A DNA stretch of 64,000 nucleotides from Dactylosporangium roseum (GCF_025264685.1 NZ_CP073721.1:6031501-6095500); one strand, 5' to 3'; positions 26,768-35,661 are shown, counted from the first letter of the stretch. Notes: generated by a model from the sequence alone, not told the origin. Translations and numbers: made by a program.

Positions 26768-28182
26768 TGACCGCCGTCGCGCTCTCCGGCACGGCCGACG
26801 CCGCCCTGTCCCGGGCCGCGGCCCTGGGCGCCGTCTCGGCGAAGTGGCTGGCCGCCGGCCTGTCGACCGCTCCCGCCGACCGCGACGCGGCGGCCGACGC
26901 CGTCCGGCTCGCCTACCGCTCCGCCGGTCTCCCCGAGCCGGCCCGCATCGTGTGGTTCGCGTCGCCGTCCGCCGGCGCGCGGGCGGCCGCGCTGCTCACC
27001 GGCCGGCGCGACCTGCCGGGCGGCCCGGAGGACAAGGACCGCTGGGACGAGGAGATCGCCGCCGACCTGCGGGCGCAGGGCTGCCCGCCGCGCCCGGGCA
27101 CGGCCGGCGTCCCGGTGCGGGCAGCGGTGCGCAACCGGCCGTGGGCGGCTGCCCGCGCCGAGGTCTATGCGTTGCTCGGCCCCGACGGGTGGGCCGGCCT
27201 GTGGTCCGCCTGCGGCGCCGACGTGTGGCGCCTGGTCAACGACCGGGTCGCGGCGCCGCTGCGTGCCCACCTCCGGACGGAGCTGCCGTCCCAGGCCCGG
27301 GCGGTGCTCCTCGACGCGGTCGGCGGCCAGCACGACGCGGGCTGGCTGGCGGCCTTCGACGCGGCGGCCTCCGGCGCCGCCGGCCCGTCCGCCCCGGACA
27401 CCGGCACCACCGCCCCGGTCGCCGGCACCACCGACCGGGGCGGTGGCACCACCGACCGGGGCGGTGGCACCACCCTGCCGTGGCCCAGGTCCGCGGCCGA
27501 CGACCAGCCGGCCGCCCGCGGCGGAGCGGGCTCGACCGGGCCCACCGGCAACGGTGCCGCGGCCACGCACGGCATCGACGACGCGGCCGGCCTCGACCCG
27601 GCCGCGCGCGGGGCCGGGGGCGCGGTGCTGCACGCGGTGCAGCGGCTGGCCGGGCTCGCCGGAGTGGCGCGCTCGGCCGGGTGGTGGTGGCCGTATGCCA
27701 ACGTCGCGATCCTCACCGATCGGCCCGATGCCCTGCACCGGGACAACATCGGGCGGTTGCACGCCGCCGACATGCCCGCGCTCCGATACAGCGACGGCTT
27801 CGCGCTGCATGCGTGGCGGGGCATGCCGATCCCGTCGGACGTCGTCGACCGGCTCTCGCAGCTCACCTCCGACCAGATCACCACGGAGCGCAACGCCGAG
27901 CTGCGGCGGGTCATGCTCGAGCATTTCGGCTACGAGCGGTATCTGCGCGCGGCCGGAGCGCAGCGGATCGGCCAGGATGCGTGCGGTGTCCTGTGGCGGC
28001 TGAGCTTCGCCGACGACGAGCCGCTGACCATGGTCGAGGTCGTCAACAGCACGCCGGAGCCGGACGGCACCAGCCGCGTCTACTGGCTGCGCGTGCCGCC
28101 GTGGACGCGGACCGCGCGGGAAGGCGTGGCATGGACGTTCGGGCTGACCGAGCAGGAGTACCGGCCGCTCGTGGAGACCTGA
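26767..28182 (+). CDS. DUF6745-type protein
   Basis: The 471-residue cytosolic protein has a helical N-terminal half and a Gly/Thr/Pro-rich linker (~200-270) with an exact internal duplication encoding GTTDRGG (27424-27465). The conserved-looking C-terminal half includes SAGWWWPYANVAILTDRP, LRYSDGFALHAWRGMPIP and ERYLRAAGAQRIGQD. The last part resembles DUF6745 proteins, which lack a known activity. It is coupled to the small gene upstream and sits under a candidate DNA-damage promoter. Its last 103 bases overlap the convergent radical SAM gene. Confidence 0.8.
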   Translation: MTAVALSGTADAALSRAAALGAVSAKWLAAGLSTAPADRDAAADAVRLAYRSAGLPEPARIVWFASPSAGARAAALLTGRRDLPGGPEDKDRWDEEIAADLRAQGCPPRPGTAGVPVRAAVRNRPWAAARAEVYALLGPDGWAGLWSACGADVWRLVNDRVAAPLRAHLRTELPSQARAVLLDAVGGQHDAGWLAAFDAAASGAAGPSAPDTGTTAPVAGTTDRGGGTTDRGGGTTLPWPRSAADDQPAARGGAGSTGPTGNGAAATHGIDDAAGLDPAARGAGGAVLHAVQRLAGLAGVARSAGWWWPYANVAILTDRPDALHRDNIGRLHAADMPALRYSDGFALHAWRGMPIPSDVVDRLSQLTSDQITTERNAELRRVMLEHFGYERYLRAAGAQRIGQDACGVLWRLSFADDEPLTMVEVVNSTPEPDGTSRVYWLRVPPWTRTAREGVAWTFGLTEQEYRPLVET

Positions 28183-29054
28183 GCCGCGAGCGGAACGGAC
28201 CACGACGGGCGTTCGTGCGGGATGCGTTCGAGCACGCCTCCGGCGAAGACGTCGTAGAGCGGCAGCGTAGTCAGGTGCACGTAGCCGATGTGGCAGTCGC
28301 AGGTGCCGTTCGGGCAAGGGCGGGCGGCGCCGGGGACGCGGGCCGCCTGCCAGGAGCCGTCGTAGAGGTTGCCGAGCGGCTCGGGCACGAAGTGGCAGCG
28401 GCGCACGGTGCCGTCGCCAAGCACGGAGACGACGTCGCCGCCGGTGCGGCACGGCCGGTCGAGCGAGGCGTGCGGGCGCACGCTGTAGCCGAACAGGGGG
28501 TCGAGCGCGGTCCACGTCACCTCCTCGTCGGCCGTGTACGGGTGGCCGTCGGCGGCGTTGACCCACAGGTACACCTCGGGCGGCAGCGCCTGCCGGAGCG
28601 CGACGGCGTCGGCCAGATGCTCCGGCAGGCCGACGATGCCGACCGAATAGCGGATGCGGTGTCCGTCCAGCGTCGCGCACGCGGCGAGGAACCGGTCGAG
28701 CGTGACCTGCCCGGGATGAAACGTGCACCACAGCGCGAGCGTGGCCGGGTCGGCGTCGGCGACCCAGCCGAGGCGGCCGGCGAGGTTGGTCTGGATCGCG
28801 GCGCGGCCGACGTGCGGCAGGTGGGACAGCTCGACGAGCGCTTCGCGGTACCACGAGCGGGTCAGGCCTTCGCCCCACGGCGTGAACAGCACCTCGACGG
28901 GCTCGTCGCGACGGCCGCGGACCCAGCCGACGAACCGCCGCAGCGCCTCCCGGTCGGCGCGCAGCAGCTCCGGCGGGTCGCGTCGCTTGGCGAACGGGCA
29001 GTACGGGCAGTCGTAGTTGCAGCTCGCGAGCGGCCCCCGGTAGAGGATTCTCAT
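28080..29054 (-). CDS. STM4011-family radical SAM protein
   Basis: The 324-residue protein has the radical SAM cysteine motif C-x3-C-x2-C near its N-terminus (SCNYDCPYCPFAKR). This binds a 4Fe-4S cluster that cleaves S-adenosylmethionine. A TPWGEGL stretch follows, and C-terminal cysteines (RRCHF, CPNGTCDC) suggest a second cluster. It matches the STM4011 family of the Salmonella STM4011-STM4015 locus, whose substrate is unknown to me. The ATG overlaps the upstream stop in an ATGA. The last ~35 residues are antisense to the DUF6745 gene and may be a recent extension. Confidence 0.86.
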   Translation of the reverse strand: MRILYRGPLASCNYDCPYCPFAKRRDPPELLRADREALRRFVGWVRGRRDEPVEVLFTPWGEGLTRSWYREALVELSHLPHVGRAAIQTNLAGRLGWVADADPATLALWCTFHPGQVTLDRFLAACATLDGHRIRYSVGIVGLPEHLADAVALRQALPPEVYLWVNAADGHPYTADEEVTWTALDPLFGYSVRPHASLDRPCRTGGDVVSVLGDGTVRRCHFVPEPLGNLYDGSWQAARVPGAARPCPNGTCDCHIGYVHLTTLPLYDVFAGGVLERIPHERPSWSVPLAAQVSTSGRYSCSVSPNVHATPSRAVRVHGGTRSQ

Positions 29055-30376
29055 CGGGCCACGTGCCCGGCCATGGCGGCGCGGACGCCGGCGGAGACGA
29101 GCCACGGGCCGATGGCGTCGGCGTGGGCCAGGCCCTCGGCGGTGAGGCGGTGCCCGTCGAGGTAGCCGGCCTCGCGCAGCTCGTCGAGCGCGGGAAAGTC
29201 GTCGTCGACGCCCGTGCCGAACCGGTGCCGATACGCGCCGGGCATGATCCCCTCGGCACGCAGCAGCGACTGCAACAGCCAGCGCCGCCGCTGCTCGGCG
29301 GCGTCGAGCACGAACCCGGCCTCGGCGCCGTCGAAGTCCTCAGCCGGCCGGCCCAGGTAGTCGTCGAGGATCCCGCGGACCTGCCGGACACTGACGGCGT
29401 AGTCGAAGGAGTAGTGCAGCCCCGAGGTGTACGACCGGGCGCCGCACCCGAGGCCCACCATGCCGTCGTCCTGGCAGCAGTAGCCGGGGCCGTCGACCGG
29501 CGGCGCGTCGCGGCGGCGGAACGCGCGCATGGAGAGCTGCTCGTAGCCGGCGTCGGTGAGCAGGGCGACGGCGTGGCGGTAGAGCGTCAGGCGGTGCGCG
29601 TCCCACGCCGGGTCCGGCCCGTCGTCGGCCCGCCGCGCAACGCCCCGCCGGCCGAGGCCGGTCAGCGGCCGGACGTACAACGGATAGAGGTACAGCTCCT
29701 CGGGGCGCCAGTCGAGTGCGGTCCGCAGCGAGTAGGCCCAGGTGTCGGGGGTTTGGCCGGGGATGCCGTAGATGAGGTCGACGTTGAGGTCGGCCGGGCC
29801 CGCGGCGCGGATGGTGTCGAGGGCGCGGTCGACCTCGGCGCGGCGCTGCGGGCGGCCGGCGGTGCGGGCCTCGGTGTCGAGGAAGCTCTGGACGCCGATG
29901 CTGATCCGGGTGGTGCCGCGCTCGAGCAGCACCGCGAGCCGGTCGGCGGTGGCGGTGGCCGGTGACGTCTCCACGGACAGCGGGACGGCGCGCAGGTCGG
30001 TGCCCGTGGTCTCCTCCAGCAGGTCGAACAGCGCCGTCAGCTCGCCGGCGGTGAGGTAGGTCGGGGTGCCGCCGCCGATCGCGGCCCGCGCGTATCGGGC
30101 ACCGGCCGGCAACGCGGCCGCGACCCGCCCGGCCTGGCGGCGCATCTGGGTGAGGTAGGCGCCGACCTGGTCCTGATCCACGCCTGTGCGCGTGAAGAGG
30201 TTGCAGAAACCGCAGCGCATTTCGCAGAACGGCACGTGGACGTAGAGGAACAGCGCCTCGACCGGCTCGCCGGCCCACACGTCGGCGAGCCGGGGTCGCG
30301 GGCGCAGCGGCCGGTAGGCGGTCTTGTGCGGGTAGGCGTAGAGATACCCCTTATACGGCGAGCCGAGGTCTACCAC
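29051..30376 (-). CDS. STM4012-family radical SAM protein (HemN-like)
   Basis: The 441-residue protein has the HemN-type motif C-x3-C-x2-C in HVPFCEMRCGFCNLF. The rest resembles coproporphyrinogen III dehydrogenase-like enzymes (GGGTPTYLT, ISIGVQSFLD, DLIYGIPGQT) and ends in a winged-helix-like domain. It matches the STM4012 family, distinct from true HemN. The GTG at 30376 overlaps the end of the hydrolase gene, so the proteins should be made in a fixed ratio. The substrate is unknown; methyl transfer or porphyrin-like chemistry is conceivable from the fold only. Confidence 0.87.
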   Translation of the reverse strand: MVDLGSPYKGYLYAYPHKTAYRPLRPRPRLADVWAGEPVEALFLYVHVPFCEMRCGFCNLFTRTGVDQDQVGAYLTQMRRQAGRVAAALPAGARYARAAIGGGTPTYLTAGELTALFDLLEETTGTDLRAVPLSVETSPATATADRLAVLLERGTTRISIGVQSFLDTEARTAGRPQRRAEVDRALDTIRAAGPADLNVDLIYGIPGQTPDTWAYSLRTALDWRPEELYLYPLYVRPLTGLGRRGVARRADDGPDPAWDAHRLTLYRHAVALLTDAGYEQLSMRAFRRRDAPPVDGPGYCCQDDGMVGLGCGARSYTSGLHYSFDYAVSVRQVRGILDDYLGRPAEDFDGAEAGFVLDAAEQRRRWLLQSLLRAEGIMPGAYRHRFGTGVDDDFPALDELREAGYLDGHRLTAEGLAHADAIGPWLVSAGVRAAMAGHVAR

Positions 30377-31164
30377 GCGCCGGCCGCCAGCGTGAACTCC
30401 GCGTAGGGCACCGTCCACACGACCTCGTGGCCGACGCGGTGGCCGGTGTGGCCGTCCTCGCCGTATGCGGTGCCGTGGTCGCTGCACATGATGACGCGGC
30501 ACGGCCGGCCGCGGGACGACACGAGTGTGAACAGCGCCGGCAGGTGCCGGTCGACGTATTCGAGCGCGGCGGCGTGCGACTCGATGCTGTCGTCCTCGGC
30601 TCCCGGCAGATAGTGCCGGTTGGGCTGGTGCAGGGCGGCGACGTTGACGAACGTGAACAGCGGACCGGCACCGGGCAGCACGGCATTGAGCCGGTCGAGC
30701 TGCGCCTCGAAGCAGCCGGGGTTGGTGACCCCGAAGTCGCGGGTCCAGTGGGCCTCGTCGAACAGGCCGGGCAGGACGCCGCCCTGCGGCGAGGTCATCG
30801 CGAAGAAGCCGACGCCGCCGACGCAGATGGTGTGGTAGCCGGCGGCGCGGAGCGCGGTGACCACGTCGGGCGCGTCGAAGACCCAGGTGTCGGGGCCGAC
30901 GGTCGTGCTGCCGGGGAACCGCGCGGCGAACGGCCGGTCGTGCGGGCCCGGCGTGACCGGCGTGGGCAGGAACCCGCCGAAGAACGCGTGGTGCGCCGCG
31001 TAGGTGAACGAGGCCGGCGTGTGCCGTCGCTCCCACAGTCCGCCGGGCAGTGCCCGGGCGAGATTGGGCGTGCGACCTGCCGCGAGCAGGTCGGCGGCGA
31101 CGTCGTAGCGCAGTGTGTCGAGGGTGACGAAGAGCAGGTCGTGGCTGCCGATCAGGGACCTCAT
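30370..31164 (-). CDS. STM4013-family hydrolase (alkaline phosphatase/sulfatase fold)
   Basis: The 264-residue protein carries the metal-site signature LLFVTLDTLRYDVA at its start, as in sulfatases and phosphonate hydrolases. Near its end it has MCSDHGTAYGEDGHTGHRVG, the second metal-ligand segment. No cysteine or serine sulfatase maturation motif (CxPxR) is seen, so it is more likely a phosphohydrolase or transferase. No signal peptide is present, suggesting cytosolic action. The ATG overlaps the upstream stop by one base (TGATG). Confidence 0.84.
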   Translation of the reverse strand: MRSLIGSHDLLFVTLDTLRYDVAADLLAAGRTPNLARALPGGLWERRHTPASFTYAAHHAFFGGFLPTPVTPGPHDRPFAARFPGSTTVGPDTWVFDAPDVVTALRAAGYHTICVGGVGFFAMTSPQGGVLPGLFDEAHWTRDFGVTNPGCFEAQLDRLNAVLPGAGPLFTFVNVAALHQPNRHYLPGAEDDSIESHAAALEYVDRHLPALFTLVSSRGRPCRVIMCSDHGTAYGEDGHTGHRVGHEVVWTVPYAEFTLAAGAW

Positions 31165-32201
31165 CACGCCACCGCCCCGGTGAGCGCGGCGATCTCGGCG
31201 GCATACGTGTCGCGGCCGTCGACGAGCACCCCGGGCAGCAGGTCGCCGAACGCGTTGACCTCGGCGACGGCGTGGGCGGTGTACCGCGGCCCGAACATCA
31301 GGTCGACGCCGACGTGGAGACTGCCGGGGAAGCAGGCGGCGGCCCGCTCGCAGGTGCGCATGGCGGCAGCCCAACGCTCCTCCCCCGCCGCGGCGCGGAC
31401 GGCGGCCAGGTCACCGCGGGCGTTGCCCAGGTGGAGATTGGTCATCGGCGAGCGGCTCGACCGCACGACGACGTGGCTCGCCTGGCCCGCGATGACCACG
31501 ACCCGCAGGTCGAAGAGCCGCCCGTCGTGCCCGCCCTTCGGGAACCAGCGCTCGATGTGCAGCCCGTCGCGGCCGAGCCGGTCGACGATCTCCGCCACGA
31601 CCGTCTCGTCGGTGTAGTGCCGGACGCGCAGCTCGTTGAACAGGCGGCCGCCGTCGAGGACCGCGGAGCTGTACGCACTGATCCTCCCCCGCCCGAACGC
31701 CAGCGCGACGACCCCGGACGCGGAGCTGCCGTGGGCCGGCTTGACGAACACCCGCGGCCAGCCGTGCGCCCGGATGCGCTCGTAGGCGTCGTCGGGCCCG
31801 ACGGTGAACGCCTCCGGCACCGGCACACCGCGCGCAGCGAGCAGCGCGTGACAGCGCCGCTTGTCGAACAGCACCTCGAGGTCGCCGACCGGGGTGAGCA
31901 GCGGCGCACCGCGCGCCTCGACCCGCCGGGCGGCGGCGATCAGGCCGCGGTGCCAGGCGGCGAGCCCGACGATCTCCCCGTGCTCCGTCGGCTCGGCCGC
32001 GCCGCGCAGCAGCCGGTCGACCTCGGCGTCCTCGCCGGGCGACTCGAGCCGCACCAGCGTGCCCGGGCCGACGGTGAAGGCACCGGCGCAGACCTCGCGC
32101 CAGTCGACGACCGCCGGCGTGTCCAGCCCGGCGGCGACGGCCGCCTCCTGGAACAGCCGCACCCGGCGGTGCCCCCGGATGCCGACGACGGTGAACGTCA
32201 T
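31164..32201 (-). CDS. STM4014-family protein (ATP-grasp-like)
   Basis: The 345-residue protein has an ATP-grasp look. A mixed N-terminal domain is followed by DKRRCHALLAARGVPVPEAF, VFVKPAHGSSASGVVAL (the ATP-binding lysine and glycine-rich loop) and EVNAFGDLLPG (metal-binding Glu/Asn). ATP-grasp enzymes ligate a carboxylate to an amine or thiol, so it may join an amino acid or peptide to another molecule. Matches the STM4014 family by position and content. The ATG overlaps the upstream stop in an ATGA. Confidence 0.82.
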   Translation of the reverse strand: MTFTVVGIRGHRRVRLFQEAAVAAGLDTPAVVDWREVCAGAFTVGPGTLVRLESPGEDAEVDRLLRGAAEPTEHGEIVGLAAWHRGLIAAARRVEARGAPLLTPVGDLEVLFDKRRCHALLAARGVPVPEAFTVGPDDAYERIRAHGWPRVFVKPAHGSSASGVVALAFGRGRISAYSSAVLDGGRLFNELRVRHYTDETVVAEIVDRLGRDGLHIERWFPKGGHDGRLFDLRVVVIAGQASHVVVRSSRSPMTNLHLGNARGDLAAVRAAAGEERWAAAMRTCERAAACFPGSLHVGVDLMFGPRYTAHAVAEVNAFGDLLPGVLVDGRDTYAAEIAALTGAVA

Positions 32202-33136
32202 TCCGACACCGACACGTAGCGATCGCTCGGGTCTTCGGCCTCCTGCTCGTCGGAGAGGTCGACGTCGACGCCCGGCAGCTCGGCGACGAACCGCTCCCGC
32301 AGGTCCGCGGAGATGAAGTGGTGCGACAGGTCGAGCCGCCGCAGGTGGGTGAGCGGCTGACCGAGCAGCAGCTCCTCCGCGCCGCGGTCGGACAGGATGC
32401 CCAGCGAGAGGTCGAGCTCCTCCAGCCGCGCCACCACCGGCGCGCCGGCGAGCGCCGCGGCGACCTGGTCGGCGATCTCGGCGTTGCGCAGGGCGAGGCG
32501 ACGCAAGGACGGCAGCTCAGCGCCGCCCAGGATCGGCGCGAGATCCTCGACGGTGATGTCACCGCCGTATGCGCTGACACCCAGCCACAGCTCCAGCGTC
32601 GTCAGCGCGGGGAACGCGGAGTCGCTGATGCCGCGCAGGACGGTGGCGGGCAGGCCGCCGGACTCGACGCCCAGCTCCCGCAGCCGGCGGTGCCGGACCG
32701 GTGACAGCCGCAGCCCCTCGGAGCCGCGGATCCACAGCACCTCGAGCCCCGGGAACGCCCCGAGCAGCGGGGTGACGTCGCCGTGGTTGATCCACGAGAT
32801 CTCGCACTCGTCGAACGTCATCTCGCCGAGGAACAGCGCCCGCAGGTTGGGCAGCCGGTCGCGCACCGCGATGATCCGGTCCAGCGGCGGCGCCGTTTCG
32901 TAGGCCGATCCCCACTGCCCGACGACCAGCGCTTGCACCGACTCCCCACCCACCACGTCGAGCAGTCTGTCCAGCATCCGCACGAAGACCTCGGCGTCGT
33001 CCTCGTAGTCCGTCTCGATCCGCCACGCGACGGCACTGCGTGGCGTGCCGGCCGCGTCGAGCTTGTCGACCACACCGGGCTCGAACTCGGTCACCGGCAG
33101 TCCGGCGAACGTCGTGATGCGCTCGCTGATCGTCAT
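32198..33136 (-). CDS. STM4015-family leucine-rich-repeat-like protein
   Basis: The 312-residue protein is first in the five-gene cluster. Its C-terminal two-thirds contain leucine-rich repeats of irregular length (LPNLRALFLGEMTFDECEIS, FPGLEVLWIRGSEGLRLSP, LPSLRRLALRNAEIADQV, LTHLRRLDLSHHFISADL). Such repeats usually make a curved protein-binding surface, so it may hold a substrate or partner for the enzymes encoded downstream. The ATG at 33136 was chosen because it starts the recognisable N-terminus MTISERITTFAGLPV. It diverges from the ABM gene by 79 bases. Confidence 0.84.
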   Translation of the reverse strand: MTISERITTFAGLPVTEFEPGVVDKLDAAGTPRSAVAWRIETDYEDDAEVFVRMLDRLLDVVGGESVQALVVGQWGSAYETAPPLDRIIAVRDRLPNLRALFLGEMTFDECEISWINHGDVTPLLGAFPGLEVLWIRGSEGLRLSPVRHRRLRELGVESGGLPATVLRGISDSAFPALTTLELWLGVSAYGGDITVEDLAPILGGAELPSLRRLALRNAEIADQVAAALAGAPVVARLEELDLSLGILSDRGAEELLLGQPLTHLRRLDLSHHFISADLRERFVAELPGVDVDLSDEQEAEDPSDRYVSVSE

Positions 33137-33215
33137 GGGCCGGACCCTAGCAGCCGCCACCGACAATTCCGGGCGACCGTGACGGGAGCGGGATGCCGTC
33201 CTCTACGCTTGCCCG

Positions 33216-33509
33216 ATGGTGTTGGAAGTTGCGCTCATCGACGTCCTCGAAGGCAGCGAGGACGAGTTCGCCGCCGCCTACCGCAAGGGGCACGAGATCC
33301 TCGCGAGCACGCCCGGCTGCCGCTCGGTGCGGATGACCCGCGGCATCGAGACGGCGAACCGGTTCGTGCTGGTGGTGGAGTGGGACTCGGTCGAGGCGCA
33401 CCTCGACAACTTCCGCGCGACGGAGCGCTTCGCGCAGTGGCGGGCACTGATCGGCCCGTTCTTCGACGGCGCGCCGCGCGTCGAGCATTTCACCGACGTG
33501 ACGCCATAG
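33216..33509 (+). CDS. Antibiotic biosynthesis monooxygenase (ABM) family protein
   Basis: The 97-residue protein has the small ferredoxin-like ABM fold: an opening strand VLEVALIDVL, helix EDEFAAAYRKGHEI, and FVLVVEWDSVEAHLDNF followed by FRATERFAQW. Members are often cofactor-free monooxygenases or haem-degrading enzymes acting as dimers; the substrate is not predictable. The ATG at 33216 starts the first strand. Confidence 0.85.
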   Translation: MVLEVALIDVLEGSEDEFAAAYRKGHEILASTPGCRSVRMTRGIETANRFVLVVEWDSVEAHLDNFRATERFAQWRALIGPFFDGAPRVEHFTDVTP

Positions 33510-33634
33510 ACCCTGTCGTGTCGAGCCTGCGCCGGCCCCCGGAGCGCGTCGACGTCCAGACCGCCGCGCCCGCCGGCGAGGGCCGCACCAGGGGTGCGAT
33601 CCGGCGGTGACGCGCGGGACCTTCGACCGTCCGC

Positions 33635-34582
33635 TCAGTCGCCCGGCTTCTTGAAGACCGTGAAATCCAGGTAGGTCGAGTAGATCTGGCCGGCCACGAC
33701 GAGGTCGGCGCCACGCGGGGTGAACCACGCGTAGCGGGCCTCGTTCGTGTAGACGCACACCCGTGAGCCGGGCACCAGCACGGCGAGCACCACCTGGTTG
33801 ACCCACTGCTCCGCGGGCAGGGCGGCGCAGCCGGCGAAGGACGGGATCTCCGGCGCGGTCCAGACAGCGAGCTGGGCGCCGGCGCCGGCGGACAACCCGA
33901 CGGCGGCGGCCGTCACGTCACCGCCGGTGGCCGACTTGGTGCCGGTGTCGAAGTCGAACGCCTCGTCGGGCTGGCCGAGCAGCACCGTGAGCCGGACCGT
34001 GCCCACCCGCAGCACGTCGGTGCCGCCCTCCGGGATCGGGCCGACGACCACGCCACCCGGGCCGGCCGAGCCGCTGGGGTCGAGGCTCGGCACGCCGGTG
34101 CTGCCGCCGCTGCGGTCCGGGCCGACCGACACGCCGCTCACCCCGTTGGCGGTGGGCGTCGTGACCACCGCGGGCGCGTGGGAGGGGTTCGTCGTGCCAC
34201 CGTCGCGCGTGGTGGACGAGCCACGGGTCGCCAGCACCCCACCGGCGGCCGCGATCACCAGCACGATCAGTCCGACGACGAGCGCGACGACCCGTCCCTT
34301 CCGGGCCGGCCGGCCCGGCCGGCCGGCGCTCGGCGCCCCTCGGGCCGGCTCCTCCGCTGGCTTCGTGTCCTCGGCCACCGGCCCGGGCACCGTCTCCGGC
34401 TCCGGCGCGGTCGGCTGCCGGGGCACGACCGCGTAGGCCGACGTGGGCCAGCCGGATCCGCCGTCGAGCGGGGAGTCGGACATCCAGCCACGCCGGCTGC
34501 GGGGTCGCGGTGGCGACCCGTTCACCTGGTCGTGGCTGTGCTCCGTCGGTGGCTTCTGCCGTGGGGGGTGTCCCGGCTCCAT
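33635..34582 (-). CDS. Membrane-anchored hypothetical protein with extracellular domain
   Basis: The 315-residue product has a disordered, Pro-rich cytoplasmic part and one membrane helix (VVALVVGLIVLVIAAAGGVL). A Gly/Ser/Thr linker leads to an extracellular domain of about 130 residues with two cysteines (AGCAALP and SRVCVYT), which may be bridged. The ATG at 34582 has AGAAGGA upstream; an internal ATG at 34483 is an alternative. No known family is recognised. Confidence 0.72.
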   Translation of the reverse strand: MEPGHPPRQKPPTEHSHDQVNGSPPRPRSRRGWMSDSPLDGGSGWPTSAYAVVPRQPTAPEPETVPGPVAEDTKPAEEPARGAPSAGRPGRPARKGRVVALVVGLIVLVIAAAGGVLATRGSSTTRDGGTTNPSHAPAVVTTPTANGVSGVSVGPDRSGGSTGVPSLDPSGSAGPGGVVVGPIPEGGTDVLRVGTVRLTVLLGQPDEAFDFDTGTKSATGGDVTAAAVGLSAGAGAQLAVWTAPEIPSFAGCAALPAEQWVNQVVLAVLVPGSRVCVYTNEARYAWFTPRGADLVVAGQIYSTYLDFTVFKKPGD

Positions 34583-34701
34583 GCAGCGCGTCCTTCTGAT
34601 CCTGGCGTTGGTGCTGTTGCCCGGCAGAGTATCCCCGACCGGCCAGCGGACGCACCACGGCAGAAAGCCAGTACGCGCCGTCGTACGGCGCTGATTGTCG
34701 G

Positions 34702-34950
34702 CTATCTGGCAAGCATCTGCGCGACCGCGGTGGCACCGGACGCGGTGTACCACCCGCTGACCGCGAGCACGCCGAGCACCGCCGCCGCGACGACGATGCC
34801 CATGGCCTCACCCGTCCACTGCCACATTGAGCGCACACGCCGGTGCCGTGCGTGACGCACCGGTCGGCGGCCGTCCTGATCCACGGTCACCGCGATAAGC
34901 TCGCGACGCTCCAGGCCCGGCCGGCCCAGGCTGTGTCGCCCGACTGTCAT
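34702..34950 (-). CDS. Small single-pass membrane protein
   Basis: The 82-residue product begins with a basic segment and has one hydrophobic helix near the end (GIVVAAAVLGVLAVSGWYTA). It is probably inner-membrane with an Arg-rich cytoplasmic face. It diverges from coaE. The family is not recognised. Confidence 0.6.
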   Translation of the reverse strand: MTVGRHSLGRPGLERRELIAVTVDQDGRRPVRHARHRRVRSMWQWTGEAMGIVVAAAVLGVLAVSGWYTASGATAVAQMLAR

Positions 34951-35070
34951 GATCGCCCCCCGCAATCGTTCCGCAGAAGGAAGATATATTGACAATTCCG
35001 GCATTCCGTGCACACCACGCCGGGCGGACCCGGCGGCAGGCCCGAATTCACCTTCCGGTGTGATGACCCT

Positions 35071-35661
35071 ATGAAGATGGTGGGGCTGACCGGCGGCATC
35101 GGCGCCGGCAAGAGTGCCGTGGCGACCAGGCTCGCGGCGCTGGGCGCGGTGATCATCGACGCCGACCGTCTGGCCAGGGAGGCGGTCGCGCCGGGCTCGG
35201 CCGGGCTCGCCGAGGTCGCGGCCGCCTTCGGCGAAGGCGTGCTGGCCGCCGACGGCTCGCTGGACCGGCCGGCACTCGCCGGGCTGGTCTTCAACGACGA
35301 CGACGCCCGGCACAGACTGGAAGCGATAATCCATCCACGGGTACGGGCAAGGACCGCCGAACTCGTCGCCGCCGCACCCGCCGACGCCGTGATCGTCAAC
35401 GACGTCCCGCTGCTGGTCGAGAAGAACATGACCGGGCCCTATGAACTGGTCGTTATCGTGTTCGCCAGCCTGGAGACCCGGCTGGACCGGCTGACCCGGC
35501 TGCGCGGGATGTCGGCGGAGGACGCCCGGGCGCGGATCGCCAAACAGGCCACCGACGAGCAGCGCCGAGCGGTCGCCGACATCGAGATCTGGAACGACGG
35601 CACTCCGGAGGACCTGGACCGGGCGGTGGAGGCAGCCTGGCGGCAGATCAACGCGCGCTGA
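35071..35661 (+). CDS. coaE: Dephospho-CoA kinase
   Basis: CoaE phosphorylates the 3'-hydroxyl of dephospho-CoA, the last step of coenzyme A synthesis. The 196-residue P-loop kinase has GLTGGIGAGKSAVA at the N-terminus, then IIDADRLAREAV (substrate-binding Asp). VNDVPLLVEKNM and the lid region (RLTRLRGMSAEDARARIAKQ) follow. The ATG at 35071 is used; an ATG two codons later is equally possible. The coaE-uvrB-rpsA neighbourhood matches my memory of Streptomyces. The single-domain form is complete. Confidence 0.94.
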   Translation: MKMVGLTGGIGAGKSAVATRLAALGAVIIDADRLAREAVAPGSAGLAEVAAAFGEGVLAADGSLDRPALAGLVFNDDDARHRLEAIIHPRVRARTAELVAAAPADAVIVNDVPLLVEKNMTGPYELVVIVFASLETRLDRLTRLRGMSAEDARARIAKQATDEQRRAVADIEIWNDGTPEDLDRAVEAAWRQINAR

